Part shown: positions 9,365-17,938 of the stretch, piece by piece
Layout: each line of letters opens with the position of its first letter
Position numbering within the stretch: the stretch's first letter is position 1
NCBI GenBank assembly: GCA_021201815.1
Contig: JAJQEC010000001.1
Span: 1 to 51,083, forward strand
DNA from: Candidatus Azobacteroides sp.
Lineage (GTDB): Bacteria > Bacteroidota > Bacteroidia > Bacteroidales > WRGA01
Length of the DNA stretch: 51,083 nt
Reading direction: 5' to 3'
The notes under the pieces: model-generated
The model's input: the letters and a program-made list of their open reading frames with translations, nothing else
What the model was told of the DNA's origin: nothing
Database searches by the model: none
Position numbers and translations under genes: made by a program

Positions 9365-11527
9365 ATGAGAAAGCTTATTAGCATAACTTTAATTTTGACA
9401 GGATATTTATTAAGTGGCATGGCTCAGAAAAATATTACCCTGGAAGATATTCTGGACGGATATTATTCTTCGCCCTCAATTCCCGGAATAACTTCTATGG
9501 CAACCGGAGAAACTTATACCCAATTAAGTAAAGATGGCAAAAAAATTAGTAAATATAGTTATAAAAACGGGCAGGAAATAGAAACCCTATTTGATGTTGC
9601 AACGGCCAGAGAATGCAATTTTGACAAAATAGACGGATATACATTGAATTCTACGGAAAACAAGATATTAATCTATACAGAAAAAGAGCCTGTTTACCGG
9701 CACTCTTTCAAAGCGAAATATTGGGTATATGATATCAAACGGAATCTGGTAGAGCCATTATCAGAAGAAACAGGAAAACAACAATACGCTACTTTTTCGC
9801 CAAACGGCCGTATGGTTGCTTTTTACCGGGATAATAACCTGTATCTCAAAAAACTGGATTATGGTACGGAGAGTGAAATCACAAAAGACGGAAAAGCCGG
9901 ACAAATCATCAATGGGGCACCGGATTGGCTGTATGAAGAAGAGTTTTCTATGAATAAGGCTTTTACATGGTCTCCGGATAGTGAACAAATAGCTTTCCTC
10001 CGTTTTGATGAAACAGCGGTGGAGGATTACTCGCTGCTTTTATATCCGAAACCACTGGGAACATCCATCATCCGGACTTATAAATATCCCCTTGCAGGAA
10101 AGCGGAATTCAAGTGTAGAAGTTTATGTATATTCGGTTGAAACAAAAGGGCTAAAAAAAATGAATCTGCCGGAAGCAAACAGGGAGTACATTCCCCGTCT
10201 GGAATTTACTCCGAATGCGGAACAACTGGCAATCGTGACCTTAAACCGTTCTCAGAATATATTTACCATGTATTACGCCAATCCTAAGTCTGCCGTATGC
10301 AAACAGATTTACAGAGAAGAAAGTGATACATATATTGACCTTAAAAACCTGCAGTTATTTGCTTTTTCTCCGGAACATTTTATTGCTGTAAGTGACAGAG
10401 ATGGATTCCGTCATGCTTATCTTTATACGATCAATGGCGTTCAGGTCCAACAGTTAACTTCCGGGAACTGGGATATTACCGATATTATGGGATATGATGC
10501 GGCAGGGAAAACATTATATTATCAATCGGCAGAAGAAAGTCCCGTGAAACGCAGTATTTATTCGGTAGATATTAAAGGGAAAAAGAATAAATTAAGTCGT
10601 CTTTCAGGCTACAATCAAGCTGAGTTCAGTAAGAATTTCCAGTATTTTGTAAACCGTTATTCTTCGCTTAATACTCCGGAAGTGATCTCGGTATGTGATA
10701 ACAAAGGAAAAGAGTTATACAGGTTAGAGACAAATGAAACAATATCTAATCGTTTACAGAGCTCCTCTGTTCCTAAAAAAGAATTTCTGACAATTCCGGA
10801 AGCCGGAAAAGAAGAGTTAAATGCATGGATGCTGAAACCGGTAGACTTTAACAGCAGCCGGCAATACCCGGTTCTCTTAATACAATACAATGGTCCGGAT
10901 AGTCAGTTGGCACTAGATAAATATGATTTCAACTGGGTGTATTACCTGGCTTCAAAAGGATATATTGTTGTTTGTGCAGATGGTGCAGGCACAGGAGCCA
11001 GAGGTGAAAAGTTCCGTAAAAGCGGTTACATGAACTTAGGAATAAAAGAGTCGGATAGTCAGATTGCAGTAGCTAAGTATTTATCCCGGCAGTCTTATGT
11101 AGATGAAAACCGGATCGGTATATGGGGATGGAGTTACGGAGGATATAATGCATTGATGAGTATGAGCCGTGGAAACGGAATATTCAAAACTGGTATTGCC
11201 ATTGCTCCTATTACAGACTGGCGCTTATATGATACTGCTTATACAGAAAGATTTATGCGGACGCCAAATGAAAATACGGACGGGTATAATAAAACCTCTT
11301 TACTGGAACTTGCCCCTCAGTTACAAGGAAATATATTACTTATTCATGGTACGGCAGATGATAATGTACATATACAGCATACCTATGAATATATAAATGC
11401 ATTGATACAAGCCGGCAAAAAATATGACCTGCAGATATATCCGGACAGGAACCATGGACTTTCCGATAAGGAAGCAAAGATTTATCTATATAAACAAATA
11501 AGTAATTATTTATCAGAGAAATTATAA
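9365..11527 (+). CDS. Dipeptidyl peptidase IV-like S9B serine peptidase
   Basis: A 720-residue exported peptidase expected to remove X-Pro or X-Ala dipeptides from peptide N-termini in the periplasm. A signal peptide (MRKLISITLILTGYLLSGMAQ) precedes a beta-propeller, which carries the double-glutamate DWLYEEEF motif that binds the substrate amino terminus. The C-terminal alpha/beta-hydrolase domain has the full catalytic triad: Ser590 in GWSYGGY, Asp665 in HGTADDNVH and His697 in DRNHGLS. Length and residue order match the DPP IV family. A strong terminator follows at 11544-11577. It may serve peptide scavenging together with the neighbouring amino acid fermentation genes (inference). Confidence 0.95.
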   Translation: MRKLISITLILTGYLLSGMAQKNITLEDILDGYYSSPSIPGITSMATGETYTQLSKDGKKISKYSYKNGQEIETLFDVATARECNFDKIDGYTLNSTENKILIYTEKEPVYRHSFKAKYWVYDIKRNLVEPLSEETGKQQYATFSPNGRMVAFYRDNNLYLKKLDYGTESEITKDGKAGQIINGAPDWLYEEEFSMNKAFTWSPDSEQIAFLRFDETAVEDYSLLLYPKPLGTSIIRTYKYPLAGKRNSSVEVYVYSVETKGLKKMNLPEANREYIPRLEFTPNAEQLAIVTLNRSQNIFTMYYANPKSAVCKQIYREESDTYIDLKNLQLFAFSPEHFIAVSDRDGFRHAYLYTINGVQVQQLTSGNWDITDIMGYDAAGKTLYYQSAEESPVKRSIYSVDIKGKKNKLSRLSGYNQAEFSKNFQYFVNRYSSLNTPEVISVCDNKGKELYRLETNETISNRLQSSSVPKKEFLTIPEAGKEELNAWMLKPVDFNSSRQYPVLLIQYNGPDSQLALDKYDFNWVYYLASKGYIVVCADGAGTGARGEKFRKSGYMNLGIKESDSQIAVAKYLSRQSYVDENRIGIWGWSYGGYNALMSMSRGNGIFKTGIAIAPITDWRLYDTAYTERFMRTPNENTDGYNKTSLLELAPQLQGNILLIHGTADDNVHIQHTYEYINALIQAGKKYDLQIYPDRNHGLSDKEAKIYLYKQISNYLSEKL

Positions 11528-11543
11528 AAGAAACCCTGTTATC

Positions 11544-11577
11544 AAGCATTCTTATATACAATAAGAATGCTTTTTTA
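11544..11577 (+). terminator. Rho-independent terminator after the dipeptidyl peptidase gene
   Basis: A perfect 11-bp stem (AAGCATTCTTA / TAAGAATGCTT) with a 7-base loop is followed by TTTTATTT. It overlaps the ATG at 11567, which could otherwise be taken as the lipA start, and so argues for the start at 11591. Confidence 0.88.
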
Positions 11578-11590
11578 TTTTCGTCAGAAA

Positions 11591-12421
11591 ATGGAAAGAA
11601 AGCCCACATGGTTAAAAATAAGGTTAGGCAACAATAGAGATTTTGCCCGGACAAAAAAGATCGTAGATACATATCATCTTCACACGATCTGCCGGAGCGG
11701 CAAATGTCCGAATGCCGGGGAATGTTGGAACAGAGGAATCGCAACGTTTATGATTGCCGGTGACATCTGTACTCGTTCCTGTAAGTTCTGTAATACAAAA
11801 ACAGGCAAGCCTCTTCCTCTTGATGAAAACGAACCTGAGCGCATTGCAGAATCCATTCGTCTTATGAAACTCTCTTATGCTGTGATTACCTCTGTTGACC
11901 GGGATGATCTACCTGATCTGGGTGTTAAGCACTGGGTAAAAACCATCCGTAAGATTAAAGAAGTTACTCCACACGTTAAAATAGAAGTCCTTATCCCGGA
12001 CTTCCAGGGAAATACAAACTTGCTGGACCAGATTACAGAAGAATCTCCCCATATTATAGGACACAACCTGGAAACGATAGAACGCCTTACTCCTTTCATA
12101 AGAAGTGCCGCGACTTATCAAACCAGTATGAAAATACTTTCTTATATTAGTAAAAAAAATATTTCTACCAAAACCAGTATTATGATAGGACTAGGGGAAA
12201 CTCAGAAAGAGATATTGTCTTTTATGGATGATGTCATAGAAACAGGTTGTACTACACTGACAATCGGACAATACCTCCAACCCACAAAAAGCCATCTTCC
12301 TGTAAAAGAATACATTCATCCGGATATATTTGCTTTTTATAAAGAACAGGCGTTACAAAAAGGCTTCCTCCGGGTGGAAAGCAATCCGATGGTTCGTTCC
12401 TCTTATCATGCAGACTGTTGA
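11591..12421 (+). CDS. lipA: Lipoyl synthase (radical SAM)
   Basis: Inserts two sulfur atoms into octanoyl groups on lipoyl-carrier proteins, using S-adenosylmethionine and two [4Fe-4S] clusters. The auxiliary-cluster cysteines are at 34, 39 and 45 (CRSGKCPNAGEC), and the radical SAM cysteines are at 60, 64 and 67 (CTRSCKFC). The family signature SVDRDDLPDLG and the C-terminal RSSYHAD (RSSYHADC here) are intact. The 276-residue length, counted from the ATG at 11591, is slightly short but normal for Bacteroidota. An in-frame ATG at 11567 lies inside the upstream terminator and is an unlikely start. No ligase or lipB gene is adjacent. Confidence 0.95.
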   Translation: MERKPTWLKIRLGNNRDFARTKKIVDTYHLHTICRSGKCPNAGECWNRGIATFMIAGDICTRSCKFCNTKTGKPLPLDENEPERIAESIRLMKLSYAVITSVDRDDLPDLGVKHWVKTIRKIKEVTPHVKIEVLIPDFQGNTNLLDQITEESPHIIGHNLETIERLTPFIRSAATYQTSMKILSYISKKNISTKTSIMIGLGETQKEILSFMDDVIETGCTTLTIGQYLQPTKSHLPVKEYIHPDIFAFYKEQALQKGFLRVESNPMVRSSYHADC

Positions 12422-12475
12422 AAAATAAATTAAAAAAACCTTTCAATAATTATTTCTATATACAGAAATTAATTT

Positions 12476-12483
12476 TAACTTTG
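12476..12483 (+). promoter_or_regulatory. Candidate -7 box for the membrane Nudix-like gene
   Basis: TAACTTTG matches TAnnTTTG. It would leave a leader of about 175 bases before the start at 12665. No clear -33 element is seen. Confidence 0.35.
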
Positions 12484-12664
12484 GCACGGGGTTAAATTAA
12501 ACGAATATCACAAAACCTAGCATTTCCGAACAGACGTAATTCTAACAAAACGTATACGTCGTGTCAACATAAAACATATATACATTTTAAATCAATTTGG
12601 TATACATCATTTATTGCCATATCCTAAAATAAAGAGATGGCAATTGTAAACCCGGAATCATCTT

Positions 12665-13846
12665 ATGTCTAAATTAAAAAATATATATCTCAGAATAACA
12701 GATAATCCGCTGTTAGGTTTTATACCATTGTATGTATTTACTATTTCCGACTACTTCAATGCCAGTTCTACTGCATTGTTACATGGTTATCTGGCTTGTT
12801 TTTTAACAATTTTTCTGGTTGTAATCCTGGGAGGAAGCGGTAAAATACACACGGCTCTTTTTTCTGCTGTTTCTTTTATTACAATTGCTGTCTGTACGGT
12901 TTTTTATCTGTTCACAGGTTTTGATGTGGTAAGGCGCATCTATCATTTTTATTCTGAACTATTTATTGAAGGTATTATTGTTATTACTCTTCTTCTGATT
13001 CTGGCTGTAAAAGATAAGATCCAGATATTCTTTATAAATACGGTAAAGTCCAATGTCTCTTCTTCCTTTTTAAGTAGCATTGACGAATATTTCTATATGA
13101 CGAGAATTATTCTATATGTTTTTATAGCGCACCTTGTTGTATCTATTGCTTACCTGACCTCTCCTTTATTCAAAATGGATAGCATAGATATTTTGATTTT
13201 ATGGGCTTTTATTCCTGTGTTTGTAGTCGGACTTATTATTTTTGAGTACATCCGTTTAGGCATCATAAGAAAGCGTCTCAATTCGGAAGAATGGCTAGCT
13301 GTGGTAAATAGCAAAGGGAATGTAATAGGAAGAATTGCAAAGTCACAAATGAAAAAAGAAGGAAATAAGTATCTTCATCCTGTCATAAGAATTGCGGTAA
13401 TCTCTAAAGGAAAACTTTATTTATCGGAAAGAGCGGATGATCTTATCCTTGATCCGGGAAAAACAGACCATCCTTTTGAAAACTATGTTCGTTATGAGCA
13501 TTCTTTGGATAATGCAGCGATGAATCTGTTGCAAAAGCATGGCGTGCAAGCTACTCCATATTTCAGTGTAAAATATCTTTTCGAAAATGATATTACCAAA
13601 CGGTTGATATTCCTTTATACTATAGAAGTAGAAGAAGACAATGCAAGCCCCGTATTCAATCGGCAGAACTTTAAGGGAGGAAAATTCTGGACTCAGAAAC
13701 AAATTGAAGAGAATTTAGGGGTAGGTGTTTTTGCCGAATGCTTTGAGAAAGAATATGAATTCCTTAAGAACACAATTCTACTTTTCAGCAGTTTCGATGC
13801 AATGGAAGAAGAGAGTTTACAAACCTCTTCTGTAGATTTTCACTAA
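12665..13846 (+). CDS. Membrane protein with a C-terminal degenerate Nudix-like domain
   Basis: A 393-residue protein in two parts. Residues about 15-200 form roughly six hydrophobic segments. From about 208 to 370 the sequence resembles a Nudix fold: WLAVVNSKGNVIGRIAKSQ, then HPVIRIAVISKGKLYLSERAD, then a stretch aligned with the Nudix box around residues 262-293 (HPFENYVRYEHSLDNAAMNL). The classic Nudix box needs GX5EX7REUXEEXGU. Here the REUXEE part reads MNLLQKHGV, so the metal-binding glutamates are absent and hydrolase activity is unlikely. A sensor or binding role at the membrane is an inference. The gene stands alone between lipA and a bidirectional terminator. Confidence 0.75.
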   Translation: MSKLKNIYLRITDNPLLGFIPLYVFTISDYFNASSTALLHGYLACFLTIFLVVILGGSGKIHTALFSAVSFITIAVCTVFYLFTGFDVVRRIYHFYSELFIEGIIVITLLLILAVKDKIQIFFINTVKSNVSSSFLSSIDEYFYMTRIILYVFIAHLVVSIAYLTSPLFKMDSIDILILWAFIPVFVVGLIIFEYIRLGIIRKRLNSEEWLAVVNSKGNVIGRIAKSQMKKEGNKYLHPVIRIAVISKGKLYLSERADDLILDPGKTDHPFENYVRYEHSLDNAAMNLLQKHGVQATPYFSVKYLFENDITKRLIFLYTIEVEEDNASPVFNRQNFKGGKFWTQKQIEENLGVGVFAECFEKEYEFLKNTILLFSSFDAMEEESLQTSSVDFH

Positions 13847-13859
13847 GAAAAATATATTA

Positions 13860-13905
13860 AAATAAAAACCACTGTTATAATTTTATACCAGTGGTTTTAT
13901 TTTTT
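13860..13905. terminator. Bidirectional terminator between convergent genes
   Basis: A perfect 10-bp stem (AAAACCACTG at 13865-13874 with CAGTGGTTTT at 13889-13898) is flanked by T-rich sequence on the plus strand side and by TTTTTATTTTAATA on the minus strand side. It sits between the stop codons of two convergent genes. Confidence 0.85.
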
Positions 13906-13923
13906 CTTACCTGCCTTTATAGG

Positions 13924-15049
13924 TTAATCATATTGAGGTACCATTTTATAAATCCCTTGCCGGGCATTTATCCTGCTAATAAATAAACCAAAAGATGAGG
14001 AAGAAACAACAGACATACCTGTCAATTCGGAATTAATCAGATTTGATTCTTTTTTCATTGTATCATATACATAAATCCCCTTTCCACCAAATAAATAAAG
14101 GACTCCGTCATGCTCTTCTATTTCTACAAATGAGTCTGCATCGCTTTCATAAAAATCATCAAACACACCCGTCGTATTATTATAGAGAAATACCTGGTTT
14201 CCGGAAACCAAATATAATTTTCCGCCTGTTACCTTCAATTTTCCAATAGGATCATATATATGGTCAAAATTGTTACCGTTCCATCTATACATACCGGCAT
14301 ATCCTGAAGCAAACATTTTTCCATTATATTCAACCACAGTAAAAATACCATTATCCAGATTTGTATCCACAACAGAAGAAGAGGCATTGTCCCATCTTTT
14401 CACACCGAAATTTCCACTTACATGGGTACCTCCGGCACCAAAAAAAACTTCATCCCCTAAGGTCTCTATAGAATACCATGTACCCAGTGTCTGATTGGTA
14501 AGAACAAAGTTATTTCCATTATATCTATAAATGCCATTTCCGTTTGTACCTGCCCCAACAAAAATATTCTCGGCAGTTCCTCCCAAGGCTCCGGCCATAT
14601 CTTTTGCCTGTAAAGCAAGGTGAAAACCAGGCCCTCCGTTAGCTGCCGGTTCTGCATATACTCCGGAACTGTATCCAATCATAATAATTCCGTTAGTTTC
14701 TTTTACAACAGGATAATAGGCATCCTGAGGTTCATATTCATACGGCTCCCAATTCCCATTTTTATATACTCTGATTCCTTTTGTTACTTCTATGGCAAAA
14801 TAGTTCACCGTTACAAAGCTGAAAATCGTTCCAAAAACCGTTCTCAACATTCGTTAACTGGAATGTCGGAAGATAAGAATCAGAAAGATCCCGAAAAGTA
14901 ATACTATCAATTTCAGAGACATTTATTTCCTGAATCGTTTTATCTCTATTATGAATGGTCATTATTTTAGACTGAGATTGTAATCCGGAAGTAAAAAGAG
15001 GGAATATGCAAAGCAAAAAAAGCGACAAAAGATTAGTATTTTTATTCAT
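13924..15049 (-). pseudogene. Secreted propeller-like protein, frameshifted in a T run
   Basis: The N-terminal part (from 15049) has a signal peptide (MNKNTNLLSLFLLCIFPLFT) and the segment INVSEIDSITFRD, a short motif common in Bacteroidales secreted proteins. It runs out of frame soon after NGELF. The remainder continues in another frame as AIEVTKGIRVYKNGNWEP to the stop at 13924. Removing one base from the four-T run at 14797-14800 (AAAA on the plus strand) joins the frames as GELFAIEVTKGIRVY, which aligns with the upstream paralogue (15588-17045). The body contains kelch-like units such as YRYNGNNF, RWNGNNFDHIYDPIG and GIYVYDTMKKE, suggesting a beta-propeller. The start overlaps the end of the 163-residue gene by 8 bases. 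The lesion could be a real mutation, a phase-variable tract or a sequencing error. Confidence 0.75.
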
Positions 15050-15533
15050 TTCTTTTTATAATTTTTACTGTTTGATCATTTATTTTCAGAAGATACATAC
15101 CTTCTGTATATCCCGAAAAATCAATCTCATAAGAAAAAGTATCCGGTTTCACAGTCCACAATAAAGTACCATGTATGTCATAGATATATAGTTCTCTAAC
15201 TAATTCAGGATTTTTCAAAGATAAGAAATCAGTGACAGGATTAGGAAAAACAATCGGTTTCTTTTTCTCCGAAGAAATATCCTTTAATGAAGTTATCCCG
15301 GAAAAATACCAGGGTTGAAAACTATCCCGATAAGTGTCTTTGTCTGAAAACTCAAAAATAAATTCTTCTTCTGTGAAAGTAATTTTCTCAATATCCTTCA
15401 AATCATATATTTTCTCACCAACCTCTATTTTCTGACTGTATCCTTTTGCAACCGAAACAAGAAATAAACTTAGGAAAAATAAATAAAAATGTGGAGAATA
15501 AAAGGAATTCCATTTTCGGATCAAATTTTTCAT
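15042..15533 (-). CDS. Short secreted protein with T9SS sorting domain
   Basis: A 163-residue protein. An N-terminal signal anchor or signal peptide (hydrophobic stretch FYLFFLSLFLVSVAKG) is followed by KIYDLKDIEKITFTEE, a variant of the DIDSITF-type motif. From about residue 92 a T9SS type A sorting domain follows (VFPNPVTDFLSL ... GMYLLKINDQTVKIIKRNE). There is almost nothing between the two, so the mature protein is essentially an export tail with a short head. It lies between two related propeller-like genes, and its stop codon overlaps the start of the next one. Its role is not recognised; it may be a stub of a larger secreted protein or a small surface component. Confidence 0.75.
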   Translation of the reverse strand: MKNLIRKWNSFYSPHFYLFFLSLFLVSVAKGYSQKIEVGEKIYDLKDIEKITFTEEEFIFEFSDKDTYRDSFQPWYFSGITSLKDISSEKKKPIVFPNPVTDFLSLKNPELVRELYIYDIHGTLLWTVKPDTFSYEIDFSGYTEGMYLLKINDQTVKIIKRNE

Positions 15534-15544
15534 ATGTATTTAAA

Positions 15545-15573
15545 TAAAGAAAAGCGCAGGAAAACCTGCGCTT
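15545..15573 (-). terminator. Terminator after the lipoprotein gene
   Basis: On the minus strand the perfect stem AAGCGCAGG / CCTGCGCTT with a TTTT loop is followed by TTCTTTATTT. It separates the 15588-17045 gene from the 15042-15533 gene. Confidence 0.75.
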
Positions 15574-15587
15574 GTTAATATAAAAGG

Positions 15588-17045
15588 TTATTGCTGTTTT
15601 ACCATTTTCTGAATACCTTTATCTCCTATAACAAATAATCCCGCAGAACTGGATATTCCAACTGTCCCTTTTTGGTCCGAGATATCCTTCCATTCATTAT
15701 CTTTAAAATATTTTGCCCCATTTTTACTAAATACGTATAGGATCTCCTCATGAAGAACAATATCGGAATAAGAACCGTCTAAGAAAGTTGAAAAATCGTT
15801 CCCGTTGAATTTTAGAATCTCATTGCCTGATAATAAATATAAGTTCCCACCTTCAACTTTTAATTGTCCTATTTTTTCACTTATAAGTGAAAATTCCTGA
15901 CCGTTCCATTTATAAATTCCAATTGTATTTTCTGTACCAATAGCATACATTTCATTATTAAAAACAGTTAAAGAATAAGACCCTTGTGTCAGATTTGTTT
16001 GTACAATAGAAGAGCCATTAAAACGAAGGACACCGAATGTATACCTATTTTCAGGAGCAGTATTGCTATTAGACTTAAAATAAGAACCAAAGAAAACTTC
16101 GTTCTCATTTAAAGCTTCAATTGAATAAAAACATCCGTTTTCAAATATTTCTTCAAATCCGCCATTACCATTCCATTTATAAATCCCCTGGAAATTGGCA
16201 CCTGCTGAAGCAAAGTAGTGGGAGGCGCTTCCTCCCAGACCGCCTGCCATATCCTGAGAATCTTTAAATATACTCCAGGCAAAAGCACCGGAAGTAGTTT
16301 GGTATAAAAATCCTTTGGAGCATGTAATAAACAATTGTCCATTCGGAGAAAAACGAACTCTGGGATAATAAATTTCACTAATCAGAGAACTTAAACCGGC
16401 AGGAAGACTCCATTCGCCATTCAAGTATTCTAAAACAACATACTCTCCGGCTTGTTCTCCGATTTCACTAACCAGAACACGGTCTCCGTAAATTGTAAAA
16501 TCATTATAAGTGCCTGTTGTAATATTAGTATTCATAAAAACAGGCGTATAATCCGTATCGTCATACTCACATTCTCCGTCTCTTGAAGCATCTCTTTTCC
16601 ACTCCGAAACTTCACCATATGTATCACTATTTTCATTCATATCAGTCATTTGATAAAAGAAATAAAAGCCGGTCTGACCACCAGTCGCAGCAATGTATTC
16701 ATCCGAGCTCATCGAACAACCGGTATCCGTTTCTACCCAATATGGATCTTTATTACACAACGCATCTTTTGACTCATCATATTCCCACTTTTTTGTACCA
16801 TATGATGGACTATACGCATTGATATCTTCTACCTCATAGAAATAATAACGTATGCCGGTTTCATTATCTCCCGGTTCGATATATTCATCCGGACTTACAG
16901 AACAACCAATTACTCCTGTTTCCTACCATTCTGGCTCTTCACTAAAACTATCGTCATTGTTCTTACTACTACAGCCCGTAAAAAACCATATCAAAGAAAG
17001 GCTGACGATAAAAGCCCAATTCTTAAAACATAATAATTTCTTCAT
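15588..17045 (-). pseudogene. Propeller-like lipoprotein interrupted by one in-frame TAG
   Basis: The frame from the ATG at 17045 to the stop at 15588 is continuous except for codon 41, a TAG at 16923-16925. It begins MKKLLCFKNWAFIVSLSLIW and has the lipobox FFTGC (Cys24). After the TAG come two tandem repeats, ETGVIGCSVSPDEYIEPG... and ETDTGCSMSSDEYIAAT..., each preceded by W, so the TAG falls exactly where the second copy has Val. The rest is propeller-like, with units such as YKWNGNGGFEEI, YKWNGQEFSLISEKIG and LKFNGNDF, and ends GIQKMVKQQ, like the neighbour's GIYKMVPQYD. Downstream initiation at 16760 would lose the lipoprotein signal. A CAG-to-TAG change is the simplest explanation; readthrough is possible but unproven. 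Confidence 0.78.
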
Positions 17046-17067
17046 ATATTATTACTTAAAATTTGCG

Positions 17068-17075
17068 CAAAGGTA
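17068..17075 (-). promoter_or_regulatory. -7 promoter box for the propeller lipoprotein gene
   Basis: The minus strand reads TACCTTTG, a full TAnnTTTG match, ending 22 bases before the ATG at 17045. Its position supports the full-length reading frame rather than a start at 16760. Confidence 0.6.
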
Positions 17076-17556
17076 GGTAATATTTAAACATTTAATATAA
17101 AAAAAATTAAAAAAACCTTTAAGAAGGAGCAAGTTGTACCACTAAGAATCTTCTTTTAATAGTTCTTTTACTAATCCGGACTTTACCATTCTTATTTTAT
17201 TAAAAATAATATATAATATCATATTTAGCATTATTTATATTTATTAAGGATTATAAAATTCTTATTAAAAACAGTTATTTATATAACATACTTTTCTCTA
17301 TTTATTTCATAATCCATTCGGTGCTTTTCTTTGTTATGGTATAAAAATTATACGCTATTCCCATTATTTTCTTTCGGATCTTTGTTTATAGCGATCAGGT
17401 ATTTAAAATTAATAAAGAAAATCGGTGAAGAATGTATTTATCTTTCTTTTCTTCTATTATTTCTTATTATAAGATCGTATTTCCAAAAAAATACAATTTT
17501 ATTACACTGAAAAACAGAATATTGAAAATTAAAATAATAAAAATAACCTCCTATCT
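17076..17556. other. AT-rich gene-free stretch before tRNA-Asp
   Basis: About 480 bases of strongly AT-rich sequence with no open reading frame of note and no clear hairpin. It separates the minus-strand lipoprotein gene from the plus-strand tRNA gene. Nothing is recognised in it. Confidence 0.6.
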
Positions 17557-17588
17557 ATTGCAGAATTAAAATCCTTACCTTATCTTTG
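17557..17588 (+). promoter_or_regulatory. Promoter of tRNA-Asp
   Basis: ATTG at 17557-17560 and TATCTTTG at 17581-17588 are 20 bases apart. This is the best full match in the window to the Bacteroidota -33/-7 consensus. The tRNA begins 35 bases further on. Confidence 0.75.
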
Positions 17589-17623
17589 CACCGCATTTGA
17601 GAGAGAATGCAACTTAAAAAAAT

Positions 17624-17700
17624 GGTGTGGTAGTTCAGCTGGTTAGAATACCTGCCTGTCACGCAGGGGGTCGCGGGTTCGAGTCCCGTCCATACCGCCA
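17624..17700 (+). tRNA. tRNA-Asp (anticodon GTC)
   Basis: A 77-base cloverleaf: acceptor GGTGTGG pairs with CCATACC, the D arm contains AGCTGGTTAGAAT, the anticodon stem-loop is CCTGC-CTGTCAC-GCAGG with anticodon GTC, and the T arm is GCGGGTTCGAGTCCCGT. The discriminator is G and the CCA end is encoded. The 3' part is the attachment site of the adjacent integrative element, which leaves the tRNA intact. Confidence 0.97.
17686..17698 (+). other. attL core of the integrative element, within tRNA-Asp
   Basis: The 13 bases CCGTCCATACCGC at the 3' end of the tRNA recur as a direct repeat at 29718-29730. A tyrosine recombinase gene lies 240 bases downstream. Together they define an element of about 12.0 kb. 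Confidence 0.82.
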
Positions 17701-17720
17701 AGTTTTAAAGCAAATTAGAG

Positions 17721-17757
17721 TAAAGTCCTGAGAACTAAGGTTTTCGGGACTTTTTCT
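17721..17757 (+). terminator. Element-encoded replacement terminator for tRNA-Asp
   Basis: AAAGTCCTGAGAAC and GGTTTTCGGGACTTT form a hairpin followed by TTCTTTTTTC. It lies inside the element just past attL and would end the tRNA transcript whose native terminator now lies beyond attR (29732-29768). Confidence 0.7.
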
Positions 17758-17808
17758 TTTTTCACGGTAAAGCAAAATAAGGCGCTTTTCAGCAGAATTT
17801 ACAAACCA

Positions 17809-17850
17809 AATCGTGGGACTTTTTCTTTCCCCGGTTTTAGTCCCACGATT
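17809..17850. repeat. 12-bp perfect inverted repeat before the integrase
   Basis: AATCGTGGGACT (17809-17820) and AGTCCCACGATT (17839-17850) are perfect complements around an 18-base loop. The 14-base GGGACTTTTTCTTT within it also occurs at 17746-17759. It may be integrase arm sites, a second terminator or a transcription operator. Confidence 0.7.
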
Positions 17851-17909
17851 AAGGTTATTATTCTTTGATATGCAGGTATTTGCGTAGTGTTACAATGGAC
17901 TAAAGAAAG

Positions 17910-17917
17910 TAATTTTG
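17910..17917 (+). promoter_or_regulatory. Candidate -7 box for the integrase gene
   Basis: TAATTTTG matches TAnnTTTG and ends 21 bases before the ATG at 17939. Confidence 0.5.
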
Positions 17918-17938
17918 TAACTCAAAAAAACGTAATGT

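Noticed and set aside
11567-11590. Earlier start for lipA
   Set aside because: This ATG is part of the terminator stem of the previous gene, and the family N-terminus begins at 11591.
12481-12495. TTGGCACG resembling the -24 half of a sigma-54 promoter before the Nudix-like gene
   Set aside because: The -12 half (TTGCA) is not present at the right distance; TTAAAT stands there instead. A TAnnTTTG box overlaps it.
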